DNA of 14,156 nucleotides from Candidatus Eiseniibacteriota bacterium. GTDB taxonomy: Bacteria; JAFGKV01. Numbering within the stretch: the stretch's first letter is position 1; each line of letters opens with the position of its first letter. The stretch lies in contig JALOPK010000050.1 of assembly GCA_025453925.1 (NCBI GenBank), positions 1-14,156 on the forward strand, read 5' to 3'. The notes under the pieces were generated by a model. The model was not told where the DNA came from and did no database searches. It was given only the letters and a program-made list of their open reading frames with translations. A program made the translations under genes and the position numbers. Below are positions 1-6,192 of the stretch, piece by piece.

Positions 1-240
1 CCCATGGGGCAGCATGTACCGCTGCGCGCCCTCGCGAGCCTCTCCTACGACGACGCACCGGTCGAGATTGCGAGGGAGGGGATGAGTACGATGTCAGAGT
101 GCAGTTGAAGGAAGACGCCCGGGAGGACCACCTCGACATCGGAAACATCCTGATCATGACGCCCATGGGGCAGCATGTACCGCTGCGCGCCCTCGCGAGC
201 CTCTCCTACGACGACGCTCCGGTCGAGATTGCGAGGGAGG
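1..240. repeat. 79-base direct repeat at the left edge (1-79 and 162-240)
   Basis: Bases 1-79 and 162-240 are identical except for one position (A at 57, T at 218). The offset is 161 bases, which is not a multiple of three. The right copy is the one in frame with the RND permease. The left copy, read in the same sense (from the ATG at 4), meets a stop at about 106-108 after only a few codons past the repeat. The simplest reading is an assembly artefact or strain-variant join at a contig end. A real tandem duplication that breaks the permease gene is the alternative. Confidence 0.85.
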
Positions 241-956
241 ATCAGGAGCGCAAGGTCACGGTCGCGATCGACGTTTCGGGACGCGACCTGCGGACGACGA
301 CGAAAGACGTCCAGAGGTCGCTCGCACGCATCGCCGTTCCGAACGACTTCCGTCTGGAGATCGGCGGTTCCGCGAAAGAGATGATGGAGTCGTTCTTGTA
401 CCTTGGCATCGCGTTCATCGTAGCCATGGCACTGGTGTACATGGTCATGGCATCCCAATTCGAGTCGTTCGTCGATCCGTTCATCATCATGTTCACCATC
501 CCGCTCTCCATCATCGGCGTCGCCCTGGGTCTCACGCTCACCGGCACGACGCTGAGCGTGATGGCACTCATCGGCATCATCATGCTCATTGGCATTATCG
601 TGAACAACGGCATTGTCCTGGTCGACTACGCGAACCAGCTTCGCGCAAAGGGCCATGATCTGCTGGAGGCCGTCACGCTGGCAGGTGAGGCGCGAATGCG
701 CCCGGTGCTGATGACCGCCCTGACGACGATGCTCGCCATGGTGCCGCTGGCCTTCGGAATGGGCGAGAGCGGGGAGAACTGGGCTCCCATGGCCCGCGCC
801 ATGGTGGGCGGGCTCGCGGTGGGCACCGCCCTCACGCTGGTGGTGGTTCCCGTGATCCAGGTTGGGCTGGAGAGCGGTGTCCAGAAGAGGAAGGAGCGCC
901 GCCAGGCCCGGCGGGCGGCGAGGGTCACCCAGTCGGCAGTCGGCAGCGGGCAATAG
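78..956 (+). CDS. RND efflux transporter permease, C-terminal part (5' end missing)
   Basis: This is the last ~290 residues of an inner-membrane RND (AcrB/HAE1-like) permease, which exports substrates using the proton gradient together with a periplasmic adaptor and outer-membrane channel. Coherent family sequence begins with G-D-E-Y-D-V-R-V at about 78; everything to the left is the out-of-frame repeat. The periplasmic subdomain end (V-P-L-R-A-L-A) is followed by five hydrophobic segments matching TM8-TM12: about 400-465, 475-540, 550-625, 700-760 and 790-860. Family landmarks include S-Q-F-E-S-F near TM8, G-I-I-V-N-N-G-I-V-L-V-D-Y in TM10 and the final L-T-L-V-V-V-P-V. The C-terminus is a short Arg/Lys-rich tail. 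Full-length members are about 1,000-1,050 residues, so roughly 70% is missing. The substrate cannot be inferred; no adaptor gene is visible. The family call is firm. Confidence 0.9.
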   Translation, partial: GDEYDVRVQLKEDAREDHLDIGNILIMTPMGQHVPLRALASLSYDDAPVEIAREDQERKVTVAIDVSGRDLRTTTKDVQRSLARIAVPNDFRLEIGGSAKEMMESFLYLGIAFIVAMALVYMVMASQFESFVDPFIIMFTIPLSIIGVALGLTLTGTTLSVMALIGIIMLIGIIVNNGIVLVDYANQLRAKGHDLLEAVTLAGEARMRPVLMTALTTMLAMVPLAFGMGESGENWAPMARAMVGGLAVGTALTLVVVPVIQVGLESGVQKRKERRQARRAARVTQSAVGSGQ

Positions 957-1133
957 CCAGTCAGACGCCGCGCGGGAAGGACGACGTCCCACGCGCGAAA
1001 CCCGAAGGGAGAAGAAGGATCTGGAAGCAGCTCCCACCCGGAAAGGACCGAATCGGTGGATGGCATTCGTCGCGACTCAAGGCGGTCGCGCCGAGAGATG
1101 ATGACCTCGAATGAACGAAGAGAGGAGAACTCC

Positions 1134-1547
1134 ATGAAGCGCAGCGCACACGCCACATGGCACGGTGGTTTGAAGGAAGGCAACGGGAGCTTCGGCGTCG
1201 CCAGCGGCGCCATCAAGGACCAGAGGTACCGCTTCCGGACTCGCTTCGAGGACGCGCCGGGCACCAACCCCGAGGAGCTGATCGCGGCAGCCCACGCAAG
1301 CTGCTTCAGCATGGCGCTCAGCGCGCAACTCGGCGAGCGCGGCATCACCCCCGAGGCCATCGAGACGACGAGCACGATCACCTTCGAGAACCTGACATTG
1401 ACCAAGAGCGTGCTCACCACGACCGTCAAAGCCCGCGGCGTGGACAAGGCCACGGTCGAGGCCGCGGCAGCAGCAGCCAAGGTCGGGTGCCCCGTATCGA
1501 AGGTACTGAAGCTCGAGATCGAACTCGCGTTGACCGTCGCGGAATAG
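1134..1547 (+). CDS. osmC: OsmC-type peroxiredoxin (organic hydroperoxide reductase)
   Basis: This 137-residue cytoplasmic protein reduces organic hydroperoxides through a pair of redox cysteines. The E. coli OsmC pattern is obvious throughout: A-x-W-x-G near the N-terminus, T-R-F-E-x-x-x-G-T-N-P-E-E-L-I-x-A-A-H-A-S-C with Cys57, and G-C-P-V-S-K-V-L with Cys119. The acidic/arginine residues around the active site (Arg35 or Arg37, Glu47/Glu48) are present. Length matches the family (about 140 residues). The ATG at 1134 is chosen because AGAGGAGAA lies just upstream and the E. coli protein begins at the same place. An in-frame ATG at 1056 would add an unconserved Arg-rich leader. The 177 bases separating it from the RND gene show no obvious terminator or promoter, so co-transcription is possible but unproven. 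In other bacteria OsmC is induced by osmotic or peroxide stress. Confidence 0.93.
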   Translation: MKRSAHATWHGGLKEGNGSFGVASGAIKDQRYRFRTRFEDAPGTNPEELIAAAHASCFSMALSAQLGERGITPEAIETTSTITFENLTLTKSVLTTTVKARGVDKATVEAAAAAAKVGCPVSKVLKLEIELALTVAE

Positions 1548-1559
1548 CCACGGCGCGCA

Positions 1560-1578
1560 CCACCTTCCGAAAGGGTGG
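1560..1578 (+). terminator. Possible weak terminator hairpin after osmC
   Basis: CCACC at 1560-1564 pairs with GGTGG at 1574-1578, with an added T-G wobble and a T-A pair inside, leaving a five-base loop. It starts 13 bases after the osmC stop, which suits a terminator. There is no T-run after it, so it is not a classic intrinsic terminator. Confidence 0.25.
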
Positions 1579-1978
1579 GACCATCGCAATGTGAAGTCGG
1601 GCGACAATCGCCAGCATGGAGGCGTCCGAATGGTCACGCAGCTGCGCACGAATGAACGCCTCCGGGTCCAGGGCTTGGCTCCTGCCGAGCGGAATCGCTG
1701 CGCCGCCGGAGCAGACGATGTGCCTCGTACCCGCGCAAACTCGCCTACCTGCCGCAAGAAGGAGGAGACGAACAGATTCGGGGGAAGCACCGCTTGACGG
1801 TAGGGAAGCAACTGATCTTCTTCAACCCGTTCAGTTCCGAAGGACGCGTTTGCCCCGGGTTCATGATGGACATGATCGGATCTCGCCTTTTCCCTTCCCC
1901 CCGTTGCGGCGGTCTCGGGCGTTCGCCACGACATCAGGCAGCTCTCGCGACATACCTTGTCAGGTCCGCGCCCCATCG

Positions 1979-2008
1979 ACCAACTATTCTAACTTTAGAA
2001 TAGTTGGT
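1979..2008. promoter_or_regulatory. Perfect 14-bp AT-rich palindrome, candidate operator
   Basis: ACCAACTATTCTAA (1979-1992) and TTAGAATAGTTGGT (1995-2008) are exact reverse complements separated by only CT. The central core reads ATTC-N8-GAAT, which from memory matches the recognition pattern of the SqrR/BigR/YgaV group of ArsR-family repressors that sense reactive sulfur. TAGAAT within it also resembles a -10 hexamer (5 of 6). The stem is AT-rich and followed only by TTTCG, so it makes a poor intrinsic terminator. It lies about 190 bases before the exported deacetylase-like gene. No regulator gene of that family is in the window, so the assignment is tentative; a dyad operator is the best reading. 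Confidence 0.55.
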
Positions 2009-2199
2009 TTCGCTTCCGCATGAGACGCCATTGCACGGGATTCTACGCGCGTCCGCTGGTTCTGTCGTCCCGCACCATCGTCGCACGTCCTTCAGTTATC
2101 CAGGCGCCACGGCCGGTCATGGGATTGCGGCCGAGGGCCTGCTCGGGTGTTGCACCACATCAAGGGTTCCTTCCGAAGCGGACCCGCATGGAGCAGCTG

Positions 2200-3345
2200 A
2201 TGGTTCTCAACCACCCCCGACTTCTCCTCATGATACTTCTGGCCGTGCCGTGGGGCCTCTGCTGTACCAAGGATGCCACGCCGCCAGACACCGAGGAACG
2301 GCCGATCTATGTCACGATCTTCTCCCACAACGAGGAGCCCTGGGGCTCCTGGGTCGGCACGCGTGACCGGTATGCGGCCTACCGGGAGAACCTCGTTGAG
2401 AGGGTAGGGATCATCCGGGAATACGGCGCCGCGCTGGACTGGCAGTCCGATCTAACAGTCCTCCAGGCAATGATCCGGGAGGAAGACGACTCACTCTGTG
2501 CGCTCACCGAGGGCAAGAACATCCTCAGATACATGCGCGACCTCGGCGTGAGCATCGACCCCCACAGCCACCTGACACAGTGCAGCTATGCCGATATTGC
2601 CTATTGGATCGGACAGCTTGGAGTGGCATCCTCGGGCGTGATCGGAGGCCTCCCATGCTTGGAGTGCGGCACGACCTACCTGGGGTTTCTGGACCGGATG
2701 GATTGGAGGGCCGAGATCGACCTGGGTGCCGACGGCTTGATACGTGGACAGGTCGTTCCCGAAGCCGTGTGGAGGCCGACAATACTCTCCGTACCGGCGA
2801 TGCCTGGGCACTGGTTTGACGAACTCTCCTCGGGTGTCTGGAAGCCGGGGAACGGGGACGAATTCCTCACCCATCACCCCGAGGAGGAGATCGTCTATGT
2901 CGGACAGGGCTACCCGCACGATGTCACCAATCTGGGGCCGACCCAGGCCAGCGGGGCGGTCATCTACGGGGAGGACGCGGCTTACATCAAGGAGCTTGCG
3001 CAGAAGATCGAGCAGGGCGAAATCGCGGGCGACGGAATGCTCACGGCATCGATCCACATTCGCGACTGCGAAACGGTGCGCGACAATGCTTCCCTGGTGA
3101 ATGTGAACGGCGCACTGCGCGACATGCTTGAGATCCTGAAACCGATGGCGGAAAACGGCGACATCGTGTTCGTCACTTATCCGCGGGTGGTGCAGATCTG
3201 GCAGGACGAGTATGCGGCGCAGCCCTCCCGAGTGGACTTCAGCAGCTTCAGCATGTACGAGGCGGTGAAGGTACAGGCAATGGCGCACTGCGGGGCGGGA
3301 TTGGGAGGCGCGGACCGTGACCTGAACGCGCCGGGCAGCCGGTGA
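2200..3345 (+). CDS. Exported uncharacterised protein, polysaccharide-deacetylase-like (S-H-N-E / D-P-H-S-H motifs)
   Basis: This 381-residue protein begins with M-V-L-N-H-P-R and a hydrophobic stretch (residues 8-20) ending in Cys-Cys, so it is probably exported. The pre-Cys residues (W-G-L-C) are not a standard lipobox, leaving lipoprotein status open. The ATG at 2200 is chosen because GGAG sits six bases upstream; ATG 2188 is the alternative. Conserved-looking motifs are S-H-N-E-E-P (42-47), W-Q-S-D (81-84), T-E-G-K-N-I-L-R-Y (103-111), D-P-H-S-H (120-124), V-W-R-P-T-I-L (190-196) and a C-terminal V-F-V-T-Y-P-R-V-V-Q-I-W. Paired Asp/His motifs and this C-terminal strand recall (beta/alpha)-barrel metal-dependent carbohydrate deacetylases. 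I recall similar exported proteins of unknown function in FCB-group genomes. The stop overlaps a GTG of the next frame (GTGA at 3342-3345), so it is likely co-translated with the S51 peptidase. Catalysis is inferred, not shown. Confidence 0.6.
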   Translation: MVLNHPRLLLMILLAVPWGLCCTKDATPPDTEERPIYVTIFSHNEEPWGSWVGTRDRYAAYRENLVERVGIIREYGAALDWQSDLTVLQAMIREEDDSLCALTEGKNILRYMRDLGVSIDPHSHLTQCSYADIAYWIGQLGVASSGVIGGLPCLECGTTYLGFLDRMDWRAEIDLGADGLIRGQVVPEAVWRPTILSVPAMPGHWFDELSSGVWKPGNGDEFLTHHPEEEIVYVGQGYPHDVTNLGPTQASGAVIYGEDAAYIKELAQKIEQGEIAGDGMLTASIHIRDCETVRDNASLVNVNGALRDMLEILKPMAENGDIVFVTYPRVVQIWQDEYAAQPSRVDFSSFSMYEAVKVQAMAHCGAGLGGADRDLNAPGSR

Positions 3346-3407
3346 CGGCAGTGGCCGAGATGTTCCTTAGCGCCGGCAATCGATGGGGCTGCCGGTGCCG
3401 GGAACGC

Positions 3408-5084
3408 ATGCGCAGCATCGCGGCGTGTGCGGCATTGATGGTGAGTACGGTCCACGGCCAAGGATCGGTGATGCTGGTTGGAGGCGGTTCCGAGAGTTAC
3501 GGAGGATGGTCCGACGCGCCCTATGCCTGGTTCGTCGGGCAGGCAGACTCAGGGATCATCATCAATGTTGACGTGGCGGCCGCCAGCGACTGGTATCCAC
3601 CCTACTTCATCTCGTTTGGGGCGGACCCGACCAGCCACGCGCTGCAGATCCCGACCAGGAGCGCCGCCAACAACCAGGCCATCTACGATGATCTCGTGAG
3701 CGCCAGGGGTATCTTTCTGGAGGGCGGCGACCAGTGGAACTACGTTGCCACATGGAAGGGAACCCTTGTCGAAGACGCCCTCCATCAGGTATTCGCCGCG
3801 GGCGGCGCCATCGGCGGCACCAGTGCGGGATGCGCGGTGCTCGGTGAGGTCGTCTTCGACGCAGAGCATGGCACCGCATACCCACAGGAAGTCGCCTACG
3901 ACCCGTATGCGTGGTCCGTCACGTTCACGGACGATTTCCTCACGGTTCTTCCCGGCGTGATCACCGATTCCCATTTTCACACGCGGGGAAGACTGGGCAG
4001 GCTTGTGCCCTTCGTCGCCAGACGGATCCAGGACTTCGGCGACGCGGGGCTCGTGGGGATCGGCGTCGAAGAGAACACCGCCTTCTGCATTGACGCCAGT
4101 CGCGTCGGCATCGTCTACGGTGACTGTGTGGCGATCATCGCGCCAACGGAGCACTCCGTGGTCGCCTGTGAGCCGGCTACCCCCGTCACGTTCACGGCAA
4201 TCCATTTCGACCAGTTGCTGCAGGGCGACGAATACGACCTGCTGACCCTCCGACTGGTGAATTCCGGCGGCTTCCTCCTTCCGGTCACCGGGGCGGCGCC
4301 TCCCGACCCCATCTACAGCGACGTTATCCTCGACGGGTCGTCTGAACTCACCGGCAATCTGGGGGAGATTCGCATCACGGGAATGACGTACGATCCTGAC
4401 GCGTGGTGGTCAGGAGAGCTGGGAATCGTGCCCGGCCAAGGGGTCGTTCCTCGCTCGGTGATCATACCGAGGCTCTGGAGCGACATCGATCTCCTTGGCA
4501 ACCGCTGGGTCGGGGGATTGTACGGCATCGCCGTCAACCCATTCTTCACGGCGTGGTATCTCGACGACGGGTGCCGCACCCACATCATGGAGCCGGGCAT
4601 GGCGGTGGCGGGGAGTCTGACCTACGTCGTGAACACAAGGTCAGCCAGCCACTGTGGCGTCAATACCTCCAACATACCGGGGATACTCGGCGCGAGTCTT
4701 CACTTCCTTGGCCCCGGCGATTCCCTGGATTTGCTCTCTCCCCAGGCCGTCGACGACCTTGCCGTCAGCGAACTTGCACCGGGGTCTCTTGTGCTTTCCT
4801 GGTCGGCCCCAGGCGACAACATGACCGTCACAGGGTTTCTGGTGTACCGCCACACGCTGCCGTACTTCCTACCCACCCCGACCCTAGTAGTGGCCACGAC
4901 GACCGCCCAATTTTGGGTGGACGCCGGCGGCGTGGGGGATCCATCGGCCCATCCCTGTTACCGCGTCACTGCCGTGGATGCTTTCGGCAACGAGTCGGCA
5001 CCATCGAATCCTGTTGGCGCGATGTCGTTCCCCTGCACCACGCAGGGCCAAGCCCCGCGCCGCGACATGGCGACCACACGGTGA
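3408..5084 (+). CDS. Secreted cyanophycinase-like S51 serine peptidase with C-terminal Fn3-like domain
   Basis: The 558-residue product has a short signal peptide (residues 1-17, M-R-S-I-A-A-C-A-A-L then cleavage near H-G-Q). The peptidase S51 domain follows, roughly 20-300. Its hallmarks are V-M-L-V-G-G-G-S, the E-G-G-D-Q-W loop (Gln109), the nucleophile elbow G-G-T-S-A-G-C (Ser139), D-S-H-F-H-T-R-G-R-L-G-R-L (His189) and G-I-G-V-E-E-N-T-A-F (Glu222). Together these match the Ser-His-Glu triad of cyanophycinases. A linker/beta region (300-440) leads to a fibronectin-III-like module (about 446-541), L-V-L-S-W-S-A-P-G-D to Y-R-V-T-A-V-D, typical of extracellular proteins. Length is about twice that of a bare cyanophycinase. 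The ATG at 3408 places the signal peptide at the N-terminus. A GTG at 3342 overlapping the previous stop would give a 22-residue longer n-region. The substrate is unknown; S51 enzymes cleave after Asp, and cyanophycin itself is not implied. Confidence 0.85.
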   Translation: MRSIAACAALMVSTVHGQGSVMLVGGGSESYGGWSDAPYAWFVGQADSGIIINVDVAAASDWYPPYFISFGADPTSHALQIPTRSAANNQAIYDDLVSARGIFLEGGDQWNYVATWKGTLVEDALHQVFAAGGAIGGTSAGCAVLGEVVFDAEHGTAYPQEVAYDPYAWSVTFTDDFLTVLPGVITDSHFHTRGRLGRLVPFVARRIQDFGDAGLVGIGVEENTAFCIDASRVGIVYGDCVAIIAPTEHSVVACEPATPVTFTAIHFDQLLQGDEYDLLTLRLVNSGGFLLPVTGAAPPDPIYSDVILDGSSELTGNLGEIRITGMTYDPDAWWSGELGIVPGQGVVPRSVIIPRLWSDIDLLGNRWVGGLYGIAVNPFFTAWYLDDGCRTHIMEPGMAVAGSLTYVVNTRSASHCGVNTSNIPGILGASLHFLGPGDSLDLLSPQAVDDLAVSELAPGSLVLSWSAPGDNMTVTGFLVYRHTLPYFLPTPTLVVATTTAQFWVDAGGVGDPSAHPCYRVTAVDAFGNESAPSNPVGAMSFPCTTQGQAPRRDMATTR

Positions 5085-5239
5085 GTGGAGCGTGGTGTCG
5101 GAAGGAAGCTGCCATTCCGGCGAGCCGGTCAGTCGCCTCGCGATCGCGGCGCGTGAAACAAACCGCATGGTTGATCGGTCATCCAGGCCGGAGCGCATGA
5201 CGGGCGGTGCGGGGCCTAGTATTCGGCTCGCGCCTGCGC

Positions 5240-5267
5240 GCGGGATGCGCTCGCTCGCGCTTCCCGC
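5240..5267. other. Imperfect 10-bp GC hairpin, possible 3'-end structure of the upstream operon
   Basis: GCGGGA-T-GCGC at 5240-5250 pairs with GCGC-T-TCCCGC at 5257-5267, broken only by a T-T mismatch, around a six-base loop. It lies 155 bases after the S51 peptidase stop. There is no T-run on either side. It could protect or end the upstream transcript with Rho help, or be a dispersed palindromic repeat; no second copy was noticed in this window. Confidence 0.4.
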
Positions 5268-5370
5268 ACTGGCGCTGCGGGGGGGCGGTCGCTTTGGACG
5301 CCGCTCCCGTGGAAGAGGCGGCAAGCAACGTCGAGGACGGCGGTCTGGCACGACCCAGCCTGAGGAGCCA

Positions 5371-5386
5371 TCGACAGAAATGTCGA
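5371..5386. promoter_or_regulatory. Inverted repeat TCGACA-N4-TGTCGA, possible activator site
   Basis: TCGACA at 5371-5376 is the exact reverse complement of TGTCGA at 5381-5386, with spacer GAAA. Its centre is about 120 bases before the predicted sigma-54 start point, within the usual range for NtrC-family enhancer sites. It does not share sequence with the second inverted repeat at 5408-5426, so at most one may be the true site. Confidence 0.35.
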
Positions 5387-5407
5387 GGCGCACCCTGGGC
5401 GATCGGA

Positions 5408-5426
5408 AGATTCGCATGCCGAATCT
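5408..5426. promoter_or_regulatory. Inverted repeat AGATTCG-N5-CGAATCT, candidate enhancer site for the NtrC-class regulator
   Basis: AGATTCG (5408-5414) and CGAATCT (5420-5426) are perfect 7-bp inverted arms around CATGC. The centre lies about 84 bases upstream of the predicted sigma-54 transcription start (near 5501), a typical place for an upstream activating sequence. The dimeric Fis-type helix-turn-helix of the regulator encoded at 7923-9338 would recognise such a dyad. Binding is inferred from position and symmetry only. Confidence 0.5.
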
Positions 5427-5474
5427 CCATGTGTGCCATACTACTGCCCCCTTCCTGAGCGCGCTGCGAAAATC

Positions 5475-5490
5475 CGGCACGGGCATTGCA
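5475..5490 (+). promoter_or_regulatory. Sigma-54 (-24/-12) promoter of the ZraPSR-like operon
   Basis: CGGCACGGGCATTGCA matches the consensus TGGCACG-N4-TTGCA at every position except the first. The invariant GG (5476-5477) and GC (5488-5489) are separated by the required 10 bases. This predicts transcription from about 5501, some 70 bases before the ATG at 5569. The operon it drives encodes a sigma-54-dependent activator, which strongly supports the call. Confidence 0.8.
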
Positions 5491-5568
5491 TAGAAGGTGT
5501 GTGCACTCGACGCGCGGAGTTGCACGAAGTACGGCAGACGCGAAGTTGTAGTGAACAAGGAGGTCGCA

Positions 5569-6132
5569 ATGCGACGGACAACCGTTCTTCTTCTCGTACT
5601 GGGGATGGTGGCCTTGCTGGCCGCCACGTCAGATGCTCGAGGCCGTGGCGCGGGGCGCGGGCCGGCCATGTGTGGCATGGGACCGTGTGCGGCGATGGGA
5701 CCGATGTGGGCCGACTCCTCCGGCATGAGCAAGGAGCTGATGGAGAAGATCGCCAAGGAACGCCAGACGCTGATGATGGAGACCCTGAGCATTCGCACAC
5801 AGCTCTTCGAGAAGACCGAGCGTTTTCAGCTTATGATGGGTGATTCCAAGGCCAAGGACGATGACATCCTCAAGCTGCAGCAGGAAGTCCACAGCCTGAA
5901 GGGTCAGTTGGCTCAGAAGCATCTTCAACACATGCTCAGGATTCGTAGGGACCTCCCCGAGGGAACACGCCCTGGGTGCTGTTTCATGGGCGAGGGCTGT
6001 AACATGGGTCTGTGCGGGGGCATGGATCGCATGGGCCCCGGCGCCATGGCTGGGCGCCACGGAGGCTGCGGAATGGGCTGCATGCAGGGCAACGGCCGCG
6101 GGTGCTCGGCGGGAAGCGGACCCAGGCGGTAA
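5569..6132 (+). CDS. Periplasmic Cys/Met-rich metal-resistance chaperone, ZraP/Spy/CpxP-like
   Basis: The 187-residue product has a clear signal peptide (M-R-R-T-T then a Leu/Val/Ala core, cleavage near S-D-A-R at 21-24). The mature part has three regions. A short Gly/Met/Cys segment (25-50, Cys35 and Cys40) comes first. A charged, helical, coiled-coil-like core follows (about 53-128, K-E-L-M-E-K-I-A-K-E-R onward), with D-D-D-I-L-K-L-Q-Q-E-V-H-S-L-K. That core resembles the heavy-metal-resistance/Spy-CpxP fold. The tail (136-187) has seven Cys (137, 138, 144, 149, 167, 171, 179), several Met and His164. ZraP proteins are periplasmic, bind zinc and copper and have chaperone activity. The ATG at 5569 follows a perfect AAGGAGGT, and the sigma-54 start point (~5501) excludes the earlier in-frame start at 5497. 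It heads an operon with a sensor kinase and an NtrC-class regulator, as expected for a ZraPSR-type circuit. The bound metal is unknown. Confidence 0.78.
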   Translation: MRRTTVLLLVLGMVALLAATSDARGRGAGRGPAMCGMGPCAAMGPMWADSSGMSKELMEKIAKERQTLMMETLSIRTQLFEKTERFQLMMGDSKAKDDDILKLQQEVHSLKGQLAQKHLQHMLRIRRDLPEGTRPGCCFMGEGCNMGLCGGMDRMGPGAMAGRHGGCGMGCMQGNGRGCSAGSGPRR

Positions 6133-6140
6133 TCCTGTCG

Positions 6141-6177
6141 GCGGGAGCGGGCAGTGCGAAGCGCATGCCCGCCCCGC
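6141..6177 (+). promoter_or_regulatory. Strong intercistronic stem-loop between the chaperone and kinase genes
   Basis: GCGGG (6141-6145) pairs with CCCGC (6173-6177), and CGGGCA (6148-6153) with TGCCCG (6166-6171). TGCG (6155-6158) pairs with CGCA (6162-6165) across an AAG loop. Only a small internal loop and one bulged G interrupt about 15 GC-rich pairs. It starts nine bases after the chaperone stop and ends 15 bases before the kinase ATG. With no T-run it is more likely an RNA-stability or attenuation element than a full terminator. Confidence 0.5.
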
Positions 6178-6192
6178 GGCAACCGAAAGACG

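Larger units (their letters stand above)
1548..2199. other. Gene-free interval of about 650 bases
   Basis: No open frame here shows family resemblance, a good ribosome binding site or a protein-like composition. The frames present are Arg/Ser/Pro-rich, as expected from non-coding GC-rich DNA. Two structured elements stand out: a weak hairpin just after the osmC stop (1560-1578) and the strong AT-rich palindrome at 1979-2008. The stretch around 1980-2010 is noticeably more AT-rich than its surroundings. No tRNA cloverleaf or repeat array was seen. Confidence 0.6.
5085..5568. other. Gene-free regulatory interval upstream of the ZraPSR-like operon
   Basis: No credible coding frame lies between the S51 peptidase stop and the metal-binding protein. 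The interval holds, in order, a strong GC hairpin (5240-5267), two short inverted repeats (5371-5386 and 5408-5426), a sigma-54 promoter (5475-5490) and a strong Shine-Dalgarno AAGGAGGT (5557-5564). The open frames across it in both directions are Arg-rich and match no family. Confidence 0.65.

Noticed and set aside
1077-1976. Long minus-strand open frame (299 codons)
   Set aside because: Antisense to the well-supported osmC gene; no recognisable domain.
1996-2001. TAGAAT as a firm sigma-70 -10 box in the palindrome
   Set aside because: No acceptable -35 hexamer lies 16-18 bases upstream on either strand; symmetry alone explains the hexamer.
1616-2023. Open frame of 135 codons on the plus strand in the osmC downstream interval
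   Set aside because: Arg/Ser/Pro-rich, no family resemblance, no good ribosome site, and it runs through the perfect palindrome at 1979-2008.
3408-5084. Claim that this is a true cyanophycin-degrading enzyme
   Set aside because: The fold motifs match S51, but the export signal and Fn3-like module, and the lack of a visible cyanophycin gene, do not support a specific substrate.
4978-5493. Plus-strand open frame after the peptidase
   Set aside because: Starts inside the Fn3-like coding region, is Arg-rich and ends in the sigma-54 promoter.
4884-5798. Long minus-strand open frame (304 codons)
   Set aside because: Antisense to the end of the peptidase gene and the start of the chaperone gene; Arg-rich shadow composition and it crosses the sigma-54 promoter region.
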